DNA from: Mercurialis annua
Lineage: Eukaryota > Streptophyta > Magnoliopsida > Malpighiales > Euphorbiaceae
Length of the DNA stretch: 64,000 nucleotides
Direction of reading: 5' to 3'
Assembly (NCBI RefSeq): GCF_937616625.2
Contig: NC_065575.1
Span: forward strand, 34,099,001 to 34,163,000
The translations under genes were made by a program, and so were the position numbers. The stretch's first letter is position 1. Each line of letters opens with the position of its first letter. Shown piece by piece: positions 55,103 through 64,000 of this stretch. A model generated the notes under the pieces. It was not told the origin of the DNA, made no database searches, and saw nothing but the letters and a program-made list of their open reading frames with translations.

Positions 55103-55273
55103 TGTTGAATATATGGCCAAGTATAAAATTTGGAGTAGTGGCCAAGTATAAGATTTGGAGTAGTGACCAAGTATACTTCCTCAGTAAGTTAGTTAGACTA
55201 TATATAGATGTGTCTTGTATCTTGTAAAGATAAGAAAGAAAAACTTCTCTTATTCTCTGTATTATTGTCTACA
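55103..55273 (+). repeat. 3' LTR of E4
   Basis: 171 bp, TGTTGAATATATGGCC to TTATTGTCTACA, with about two and a half copies of the 24-bp unit against three and a half in the 5' LTR. Confidence 0.88.
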
Positions 55274-55434
55274 TGATTTAACACATGATATTATTTATAA
55301 ATAATTTTTTTAAATAAATTGATGAATTTAATAAAGACATGCACACTTTCTTCAATCAGTTCCCGACTTTATATCTCGTGATACATGGTGTCTAAGCATT
55401 CATAAAGAAGTTGGATACTCTATAGTAGTATAAA

Positions 55435-55711
55435 GGAATAAGGGTCATATATGCCCTTAATATTTAAACTCGGGATAATCTATACCCTCATGATTCGAAA
55501 AGGTAAATACATGCCCTCAATGTTTGTAAATGAGCTCATTTAAGCTCCACCTTAACAAGGTTTTGGGGCATATATAACCATTTTCTGAAAAACGTTAGTG
55601 GCATAAATGAGTGAATTTAAAAATATTAAGGGTATACATGCACATTTTCCAACCATGAGAGTATAGATGATTCCGAGTTCAAATGTTAGGGGTATATATA
55701 ATCATTTTCCC
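55435..55711. mobile_element. Mutator-type MITE
   Basis: 277 bp with ends GGAATAAGGGTCATATATGC and, reversed, GGGAAAATGATTATATATAC. The perfect 9-bp target duplication TAGTATAAA lies at 55426-55434 and 55712-55720. Arms of about 60 bp. Confidence 0.88.
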
Positions 55712-55720
55712 TAGTATAAA

Positions 55721-56529
55721 AATTAATCATGATGTAGTTTTTTTTATAACAATTCATCAAATCTCATTAAATTGAATATGAAACAGTTACATTTGCAAGA
55801 AATTCAGGATAATTTGAAAACGAAACTTGATGATCTGACATGAAACAGACAACATATTGTTTGATTCGCAGATCTTACTTCCGAAAACAAAAATAAATTA
55901 TTAACCGTTTCACTAATTAAGTGCAGTTTTCAATCAATATTCGATCAAACTTCACGCGTCACCCGTAAACTCACATCATCTGATTCAATCGACACTTGAT
56001 AACTCTTTCATAAAAAAGAGACAGTAAACCTTTCACAGAGAAAGGAGAACAAACCTTTCACAAAAAAGGACAAAATAAAACATTCAGAAAAAAAAAAGAA
56101 AAAACAATAAAAAAAAACGATTTCATTTTGTTGTTGATGATCTTCAATTTATCTTCACTTCTTGGTAATTGAATTACGCTTCGTTGATAAATCTTAATCC
56201 ATCAAGAAAAAATGAAAAACAATTAGCTATTTATTATATCTATGAAATTAAAATAATATATATAAAAGGATGGCTACCGTCAACAGCAAAATCAAACCAT
56301 TGACAGCTGTCGGGGAAGAAATAAGAAAAAAAACTCTAGACGGCTAGTATCATGATATAATTAGATGATAACTCCAGCTAAAAATTGAAGCAAACTGCGG
56401 TTCAGACGCGTTTTTCTTTCACTTATGATATTGTCAAAGATTTTATTTGATATGATTTTAGAAACATATTTTATGTAAGAGGATTATTTGTGACTTTGTT
56501 ATGAATATTCTTAATTAAAATAATATTAG
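55721..56529. other. Intergenic DNA, nothing firmly recognised
   Basis: AT-rich, with A-homopolymers near 56087-56120. I see no frame or terminal repeat. Confidence 0.4.
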
Positions 56530-56538
56530 AAATATTTT

Positions 56539-57681
56539 GTGATAATTTCCTAAAATACATGTTTTGGTAACTTATTTACACCTTTATCTGTCAAGTTTTG
56601 ATTTTTCTTTTTTACCTTTTTTATTTGCGAAAAATATATTTTTGTCTTTTTAATTTCAAAAATACCTTTTTTTCGGTTTCCAATTCTGGTTTTGGTTTTT
56701 TCGGTTCGCCGACCAAACCGACCGACAATTTTTTTTTATATAGTGTAAGATTAGTGTATATATAGTGTATATATAGTGTTAATTTTTTTTTTATAAATTT
56801 TTTTTCCGAAATTTTTTTTAATAGTGTAACAGTAGTGTATATGTGTTTTTATGGTGTTTATATAGTGTAAGATTAGTGTATATATAGTGTATAAGTAGTG
56901 TATATATAATGTATAAGTAGTGTATATATAGTGTATTTTTAGTGTATTTATGGCATTTGTAGTGTTTTTTGTGGTTTACACCATGAAACACTGGAAATAC
57001 ACCATAAACACTGCAAATACACCATAAATATACTAAAAACCAGCAGAAATACACTATATATACACCAAAAATATACTAAAACGTAAATATATTATAAAAT
57101 TACTATACATGCACCATAAATCAATTTTTCTTTACAAAATCAGTGGCAATAAACAAATCTATAAATAATAAAAGACAAAATCAATAATTATAAGAATAAT
57201 AGAATAATTTATAAACAAAAAATTATAGATCTACAATAATTTATTTATAAAATATTTAAATCATTACAAAAAACCTAAAAAATTACACAAATCTAAAAAC
57301 GAGTCGAGAAATCCATAGTGTGAACGGAAGAGATGAACGGATTAGCGCGAACGGAAAAATGACCGGAAACGACGAGAAATAAGACGAACGGAAGCGCGAC
57401 CGGAAAGACAACCGGAAAAGACGAACGGAAAAATAATCGGAGAAGATAAACTGAAAATCAAATGAAAAAGAAGAATAAAAGAAGAGAGAACTTTGAGAGA
57501 GAACAAAGAGAAAAAAAGGTGGCTATGTAAAAGTTTAACATAAAATGAGATACGGCTTTTTTGTATATTGGGTATTTTTTGTAAATAAGTTAGTTTATTA
57601 GGTAACATGGGATAAGAGAAAAAGATGAGACAAAAATGATGTAAATATTTTAGTAAAAACAGGTACTTGAAAAATAATCTC
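56539..57681. mobile_element. Mutator-type non-autonomous element with internal minisatellite
   Basis: 1143 bp flanked by the perfect 9-bp target duplication AAATATTTT (56530-56538 and 57682-57690). Ends GTGATAATTTCC and, reversed, GAGATTATTTTTC are diverged inverted repeats. The interior has a TAGTGTATATATAGTGTA minisatellite and a segment rich in CGGAA motifs (57310-57450). No transposase domain was found. Confidence 0.72.
56740..57000. repeat. AGTGTATATAT minisatellite
   Basis: Irregular tandem copies of AGTGTATATAT/AGTGTATA, followed by an inverted counterpart (ATACACCATAAA-type) at 56990-57115. Confidence 0.85.
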
Positions 57682-57690
57682 AAATATTTT

Positions 57691-59420
57691 CTACTGCATG
57701 ATTAGATAATATACTCTGAATATCTGCATGATTTAAAAATAATATATTAGAAATATTTATATCTTTTATCTTGTTTTAATTATATTAAGAGTTCATTTTA
57801 TGAATATAATATTTTATTATTTGCAATAGCTAGTTTTTTAAATTGACTAATACAATTATTCACAAAAGAAAAAAATTGAATTTTTTTTATGAATAATATT
57901 TCAATTATTAAATCTAAATATCTATTTTCATGAAAATATATTAATTTTTTTTAACTAATGAAAATTTATTGATTCAACAGGTAGTTAAACTCAGCAATCG
58001 GCATCGTATGCGATTTAACTGTTCATCATTATTATTTTCCGATCACTTTCTTAGAATATTTAAAACTAATCAAAATTTTAATTTTATCATTGCTCTTATT
58101 ATTCTCCGCTCCATGAGTTCATATAGTTACATATTATGAAGAGAAAAATTAATAAGTACTTTACATGGCTATACTTAATTAGATTTTTACTGTTGACCAA
58201 AAAAAAGTTGATGACATACTTTTTAAATTTTCAAATTACACAAATAATTTTATGATATTTGAGGATTACTGTCAACTATAAAAAAAGGAAACAAGTGGTT
58301 ATAAGAATCAAAATTTCCTATAAAATCTCAAAGCATAAATATATAGCAATTAATATTTAAGAATCTTTAATAATCCTTAATTATAGTAACTGATAATTTG
58401 AATTATATGCTATAAACGGCAAAAGGGAAACCAAAAAAATAAAATAATTAAAAAAATGAAAACAACAAGCATTTGAGAAACAAAAAAAATCCAGCAAAAC
58501 AAGAAATCATCAACTCATCATAAACAATCAACAAATATGAATACACAATATAAATTAATTTATTTGTAAAAAAAACTAATATACTGTCAGTTTACATGTA
58601 GTTAACCATTAATAAATTAAATTTAATAAAAAAAACTATTAACATCATAAAATCATTTTTAGATAAATCTAACAATAATATATCCTAAAATTAACAGTAC
58701 ACCAAATTAGTTAACTGCCAGTTAACCAATGGTCACTTATTAGTTAATTTTAACTAATAAAAAAATTAATTAATATTATGTATTCATGTTTTAAATAACC
58801 AACACAAGTATAGTTAACTGTTAGAAAACATATAATTACCCCCTAATTATTTTCAAAATTATTCAAATATAACAAAAAAACAACTGAACATCAAATTTCG
58901 ATTATTTTAAAAATAATCATACGTATAAAAATAACTATTAGTTAACTATAGTCACATATTAGTTAACTGTCATTAAAAAAAGTAATTATCAATATATATT
59001 CATGTTTTATATAAAAAATCATACAACGTTAGTTAACTATTAATTAACCATTAGAAAACATATAGTTAACCTTAATTATTTTTACATCATTGCTAATATC
59101 CCAATTACAATAAAAAAAACAACAGCTGCCAGCCACCGCGCCTTCGTTCATCATTCGCTTTCATTCATCGTTCGCCTATCTTCGTCCCACTCCAACGACT
59201 GCTTTCTTCATTCAAATCAAACCGCCTTCGTTCATCATTTTTTTCATCAGTTTGACAAAAAAAAAACTGCAATATAAAAAATAACAAAGACGATTCAAAA
59301 ACTTTAGAAATGCTTGCAGAATTAAAGTTTATGTTATAAGTTAACTAATAGTGTACTAATAGTTATCTAATGGTTAACTAACATGGATACTAACAGTAAT
59401 TATTTTTTAAAAATGCAGGA
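57691..59420. other. AT-rich DNA with scattered GTTAACTA-type repeats
   Basis: From 58580 to 59400 the motif (T)AGTTAACTA recurs many times in both orientations at irregular spacing, part of a degenerate repeat. No coding frame was recognised. Confidence 0.45.
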
Positions 59421-59850
59421 ATGACAACGTTGAAGGTTCTTGTTTATTATAAGATCAAAGGAATTTTAATTAAAGACGATGCAGAATTCTGAACTCTAAA
59501 AACAATAACATATAAGGAATTTTTAGAACAATTACCTTGACATCAAAGGGCGGAGGAGCAATCGGTTTGTTCTTTTTCACGACATTGACAGTGAAATCCT
59601 CGAAATCACTGTCACTCCCTTCTTCTTCTACATGAACTTCAATTTAAAAAAATAAAGACGATTCAAAAACTTTAAAAATAAATTGTAGAAGAAGAAAAAT
59701 AACCCACCAACGCCACGACCTCCATCCGACCTCCACGTCCGCCATCGAATCTTCCACCTCTTCCACGACCGCCATCATATGTTTTTCTTTGCTGGAGATT
59801 TCTCGGTCGATGGTTGTGTGTTTGGCAGCCCTTGTTTTCACCATTTTTTA
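59421..59850 (-). pseudogene. Possible gene fragment (unknown), two coding-like pieces
   Basis: On the minus strand a frame opens MVKTRAAKHTTIDREIS and continues KHMMAVVEEVEDSMADVEVG (59700-59844). After a possible intron a second piece reads EVHVEEEGSDSDFEDFTVNV then VKKNKPIAPPPFDVK (59538-59640), followed by GTAATT as a possible donor. GC content is higher than the surroundings. I do not recognise the family. It could be a captured gene fragment within a transposon or a short unannotated gene. Confidence 0.35.
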
Positions 59851-60324
59851 GAGAAAAATGCGACCTAATTTCTATTCAAATTGGGAATATTTTCTTAATG
59901 ATGGGAGTTAAAGATTGAAGGTGAGAATCTATGGAAGATATATTTGACAAGAGATATGCATGCAAATTGTGGGAGTTACCAAAAATAACGGCATAATATT
60001 TGTTTAATTTAAAAAATGTATTTGTGTAATAGAAAAGTTGTTATTTCAAAAAAAAAATTGCTAACAGTAAAAATCTAAAACAAACTTGGTGACCGTAAAT
60101 TTCAAATTAAGTTTTCCCAACACAGTAAAAGGGCTAATTTTCTCTATTATGAAAGAAAATGTGGGCCTAAAAATAGGTGAAATTTGAAGGAGAAATGGAC
60201 GATTTTGCTTGAAAGTATTTACAAAACATAATCATGAGTTTTTTTTCCTGATAGTCAATTATAAAAGTTAAAATTTAAACTACTAAATAATAAGTAACTA
60301 ACCACATATAAGCAACAACACAGA

Positions 60325-60642
60325 TTAAATGTAAATATTGGATCCTTATATTTGGTTCAATTTTTAATTTGGATCCTAAAGATCTTTTTATTCGATGGAG
60401 GTGCTTAACATTATAAAAAAAATTCACATCTAACCCTCCGAACCTAAAATACCACTTATCCGTTAGTGACTTGTCAATTTTGCATTGACGTATTAGGCCA
60501 CTAACGGGCACATGGCATTTTAGATTCGGAGGGTCCGATGTGAAAAAAATTTGTAACGTTAAGTACCTCCATCGTAAAAAAGTTCATTATAGTTCTAATT
60601 CAAAACCGAACCAAACATGAGCGTCCAACATATACATTTGGC
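60325..60642. mobile_element. Long-TIR MITE
   Basis: An inverted-repeat structure with arms of about 120 bp: CGATGGAGGTGCTTAACATT and CACATCTAACCCTCCGAACC on the left match the reverse complement of GGGTCCGATGTG and AACGTTAAGTACCTCCATCG on the right. Exact ends and target duplication were not resolved. Confidence 0.72.
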
Positions 60643-61172
60643 CAGTAAAATAATCTAAAATAAAAAAATCTCGACATAAATCTCGAATATTAACACAACG
60701 ATTTTGTTGAGAGAGTGTTACGATATTCTTTTTCTTGCTTTGTCATTCGATTCGCTTGATCCGTTGAAACCTACTATTTCCAATCTTCATCTTCATCTTC
60801 ATTGAAATTATAAAAAAAATAGATCCATACCCTTTCCATTTCTTAGATCTAAAAAAATTTAAATTTAAAGGTCAAACAAACCTCAAAAAATCTTGAAAGA
60901 TCTATAAAAATCTAATCAAATAAGGTAGAAAAAACCTTAAAATTTATCCAATATAATAGAATGAAAAATAGAATTTTAATAAAAACTTATTGACATAAAA
61001 AAAAATATTTTAAAAAAATAGTAATATGGTCGGATAGATGATGATTTTTTCGATTAGCCAGAAAATTATCTTCTTCCACCTTCAAAAAGATGAATAAAAT
61101 GAGAGTTTTTTCTAGAGAGAAGTGAGCAGAAATTGTAAAAGAGAAAGGGCTCATGCCCGGCCCTAGGACTAG
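60643..61172. other. Intergenic AT-rich DNA, nothing recognised
   Basis: It contains a short CTTCATCTT repeat near 60785-60800. No frame or terminal repeat seen. Confidence 0.35.
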
Positions 61173-61762
61173 TGTCACGACCCATTTTCATGAATCGCGA
61201 CCGGCGCTAGGGTATGGGTAATGTAGTACCGAAACCCGTAGCTAGCCTTTCATTTAATTCATAAACACATAAACCTGCAGAAAACCAATGCTCGGGGCAA
61301 CCGAGACTTCAGCCTAAACTAGCAATTATAATAATCAACAGTTAACATAACATGTTTATTCAATTTTGGGTCTAAAATAGGCATATCATAATTAATCCGA
61401 AATAAATACATAACATGCCAGAGCAATATAACCAGTCAGACCAATCCGACAACCAACTGTAACAATAATAAAGACGTCTAGTCAACTACTGCGGTCTAAG
61501 AATAAAATAGTTTGACAGTTTATCAAAATAAAAGGAACCTCCGAAGAAAAGTAAATGCGGAGATCACCAGACTCTCTCAGATCATAACCCTGGGAAAAAT
61601 TGGGAAAACAACGGGGTCAGATATACTGAGATGAGTTCATACCACTATTTACATTTATTAAGAGGAAAACCTTTAAAAGCGTTTAAAACATTTAATAACG
61701 ATATTACAGATAATAGTTGGAACCCTAATCCACAATTCTAAATAATAGTCATAATCCAATAG

Positions 61763-61885
61763 GTCTGGTCCCGAGAGCTGAGCTACACCGAGTTACCACT
61801 GACCACACTTATACCAGAGTCCCGAGAGCTGAGCTACACCGAGTTACTCTACCTGGTCCCGAGAGCTATGCTCACACCGAGTTAC
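61763..61885. repeat. Tandem repeat of about 40 bp in X LTR
   Basis: Three imperfect units with GTCCCGAGAGCTGAGCTACA followed by CCGAGTTAC. Not seen at the equivalent place in the copy at 43441-46918. Confidence 0.85.
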
Positions 61886-63795
61886 CACATTTCCATATAT
61901 ACCTTACCCAGATCAATACCGGTGCGCACGCAGTCCTAATGATGCCCATTAGGTAGCATGTTCCAACTAAGAGCCATAATATAAAAACAGTTCGAAATAT
62001 ACGTACAATATATATATTTAATATTAAAATAACAATTTACTTAATAAAGCGGTAAATAGTAAATATAAACTCACTGCTTGCTAATCCGCGTGAAATACCG
62101 GTAAGCAACTAACTCTGGTTCGCCTCTGAAGCACGAACAGTAGACGAGTCTAGACAAATAAAATAATTATTAAAATCAGGCCCTAACTCTAAAGAGTACT
62201 AGACACCACATAAGACTAACACAATTAACACGTAGTAAGTAAACAATCCAAAGTAACACAAATATATCCAAAAGGTAACAAAACCCAAACACGATTAGTC
62301 TATTGAGTTCTCGCTTTAAAATCCAAATATAAATATTATTAAATAACTTTAAATAGTAATAAATTTTCAATTAGTGTGTTAGCCGAGCTACCAATAAACT
62401 ACCAAGCTGACCACACTTGTCGGGTGACCCAAGTCTAACCCCACTCAAAACGTTTATCAAATATAAACCCGAGTTTATATTTATAAAATAAATCCATAAA
62501 ATAATAAACCATTTTAAAAGCGGAACTCAATAGCTTCAAATACAAGTAACCCAAGTTACAACCCCAAAACTTAATAAAATAAGTCATAAAAGTTTAGGGA
62601 CCAAATTGTACTTTAGCCAATTAAGGACTAAATTGTACTTTTAGCCAAATTGATATCCGAAATCAAATTAATTGCTTTTCTCTATAATTAAAACCAACTA
62701 TAAAGTTATTAACCAAAAATCCACTTAATTAAGTTATAAAATAAGTTTAGGGGCTAAATTGTAATTTAGCCAAATCTCGTCTAATGGTATTTCGAAAACA
62801 GAAATAATTACCCGAATGATTATATTAGTTAAATTATAAATTTCTAGCGTTTACGATATTTATTTATAATTCAAATCGAAATCCATTTCTCAAAGATTGT
62901 AATTAACTTAAGGGATCATTTGTATTAAAGGGAAATGATCTAGTGATTAAAATAACCTTTAGTCCTAATAAACATCAAGTCTGCCAACCAACAATAAACA
63001 CCTCATCATCTTCTTTAAAAGATCAACCAAATCCTAGAAATTTCATGCACAGTGCCGTGAATCATACAACCAAAATCATCAAAGTTTAACCATAAAAATC
63101 AAATGACAAAACACAAAGCCAAACCCAACCAAGCATGTATTTAAATCTAATACCTAACCAAAATCTCTACTCATCATAAGTAACAGCCTCAGCAAACGAA
63201 AGGAACGGTGGTAGCAACGTAGTAGATCCGGCAAGAACGATCCGAGAACCAAAATGATGAAACAACTTAATCTAAAAGCTTAATCTATTAACTACTAATC
63301 ATGCCAAGGAATCCATAATCAAAAGACAAGCAAAGCAAAACCAAAAGAGGAAGGGATGGTTCGGCAGAAACATTAAAGCAAAACAGAAAACACATTTGCG
63401 TATAAAAACGATGAAACGGCGGCGATTGAAACGAGATCGATTACGTACCGTTTAGCAAAACCGAGATAGAGAAACGTAGGGAATTGAGTCTAGAACGTCT
63501 GAGATCAAACGGTTTTGATTTCGACCTAGAAACGAATGAGAACGACTCAATTAACTGAAAGTCGTTCAAGAGCAAAATCTGGAAATCAGAAGAACCAGAA
63601 AACTTACCGAACAGCGATCTTTGGAAGATGATAACAGCTTCGATATACAGCGAAATAACAAGAGGAAAACGGCTAGGGTTTCAGTGATGAGTGGTGAAGA
63701 TTTTCTGTTTAGAAGTCGAGCTGATATAACGAGAGGAAGTAGGTCGAAAACAGGTTGGAAGTGGGCTGGGCGAAGGGGTCCAAAAGAACAAGCTG

Positions 63796-63988
63796 TTCTC
63801 GAACGGGAATGGCCCTTTTTGGCCTGATCCCGTTCGAGAAAGGGCCTGGTCTCGAACGAGACCAGGCCTGCAAATGGATTCTCGTTCGAGAATCCTTGGA
63901 TTCTCGAACGAGAACCACAATTAAATTCTCAGGTCTTGATTGAGACCTGAGTTAACCAGAAGTGGTTCAACCACTACGGTTGAACCAC
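63796..63988. repeat. Cluster of five perfect inverted repeats (hairpins) in X LTR
   Basis: Arms: 63796-63808/63828-63840 (13 bp, TTCTCGAACGGGA); 63843-63854/63857-63868 (12 bp, GGCCTGGTCTCG); 63879-63895/63898-63914 (17 bp, TTCTCGTTCGAGAATCC); 63928-63936/63943-63951 (9 bp, CTCAGGTCT); 63962-63972/63978-63988 (11 bp, GTGGTTCAACC). All arms are perfectly complementary. The first three share a TCGAACG/CGTTCGA core; the last two are unrelated in sequence. Confidence 0.95.
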
Positions 63989-64000
63989 AAACCAAGAAGA

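Larger units (their letters stand above)
50568..55273 (+). mobile_element. Ty1/copia retrotransposon E4 (near full length)
   Basis: LTRs at 50568-50769 and 55103-55273, with a perfect 5-bp target duplication TGATT (50563-50567 and 55274-55278). Gag, protease, integrase, RT and RNase H are in copia order, and a purine tract TTGAGGGGAG precedes the 3' LTR. Gag and integrase are broken, but RT-RNase H is a single long frame. The LTRs differ by one tandem unit plus substitutions, so the insertion is not recent. Confidence 0.92.
61173..64000 (-). repeat. Family X LTR, reverse orientation, cut by window end
   Basis: It begins TGTCACGACCCATTTTCATG, the reverse complement of the family X 3' end, and follows the same order (GCGACCGGCGCTAGGGTATG, AACCCGTAGC, CTCGGGGCAACCGAGAC, AACGGGGTCAGATATACTGA) as the copies near 23600 and 46900. 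No primer site adjoins at 61172, so it is solo or truncated. The interior drift matches LTR rather than coding DNA. It contains a 40-bp tandem repeat and a hairpin cluster. Confidence 0.72.

Noticed and set aside
57342..57683. 113-codon minus-strand ORF with hydrophobic Phe/Leu-rich sequence
   Set aside because: It reads through an AT- and AG-rich transposon end with no domain; low complexity explains both the open frame and the hydrophobicity.
58135..60150. A possible TIR pair enclosing 2 kb
   Set aside because: Both sides share AGATTTTTACTGTT and an AGAGAAAA-like stretch, but the left side also resembles the upstream DNA of duplication copies A and B, and no target duplication could be set.
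63621..63943. Overlapping ORFs of 62-79 codons on both strands at the right end
   Set aside because: They cover the palindrome cluster of an LTR; self-complementary sequence gives mirror-image frames and no family is recognised.

Overview
The window looks like nuclear DNA of a flowering plant, probably a dicot. It is AT-rich and made almost entirely of layered transposable elements: Ty1/copia elements primed by initiator tRNA-Met, a large LTR family of probable Ty3/gypsy type, a LINE, hAT, Mutator-type and Stowaway elements, a piece of plastid DNA, and one multi-exon gene of the plant sugar-transporter (STP) family. I see no prokaryotic features, no rRNA or convincing tRNA gene and no CRISPR array. 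The species cannot be named from sequence alone. LAYOUT. 1-2509: minus-strand copia element E1 (gag, protease, integrase, one LTR), cut by the window edge. About 2960-5410: decayed minus-strand LINE. 5428-19235: plus-strand copia element E2, split in its reverse transcriptase by minus-strand copia element E3 (8915-18145, LTRs about 1.95 kb, TSD CAAGC). A 3.05-kb block spanning the E2/E3 junction occurs twice (7822-10876 and 15113-18145). 19310-19637: microsatellite. About 19700-22048 and 27880-30440: two copies of a segmental duplication covering the first exons of the STP-like gene, both carrying the same old hAT insertion. 24626-30126: the STP-like gene on the minus strand, five recognisable exons with phase-compatible splice sites. 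Intron 3 carries a very young 1044-bp non-autonomous LTR element (26233-27276, identical LTRs, TA...CA ends). 30541-38570: a second diverged duplication pair with a Stowaway MITE, Mutator-like elements and a three-LTR, two-interior retrotransposon array (33599-37814). About 39165-43437: a giant inverted repeat carrying nested hAT and Mutator-type insertions. 43441-46918: LTR of family X. 46919-48262: related LTR-like DNA. About 48356-49508: plastid insertion with broken ndhK and ndhC, placed in a repeat whose unfilled copy lies near 39165. 50568-55273: plus-strand copia element E4 with TSD TGATT and a long RT/RNase H ORF. 55274-61172: MITEs, a Mutator-type element, AT-rich DNA and a possible gene fragment. 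61173-64000: another family X LTR in reverse, ending in five consecutive perfect hairpins. HOW IT WORKS TOGETHER. Nothing resembles an operon. The only plausible host gene is the STP-like one, which has lost several residues typical of working hexose transporters and has a damaged 5' end. The rest records insertion order: 9-bp (Mutator), 8-bp (hAT), 5-bp (LTR) and TA (Stowaway) target duplications can be read directly, and several insertions can be dated against unfilled paralogous copies inside the window. The least expected structures are the hairpin clusters in GC-richer islands of otherwise unrelated repeats (33127-33264, 42312-42342, 43690-43715, 44050-44075, 63796-63988).
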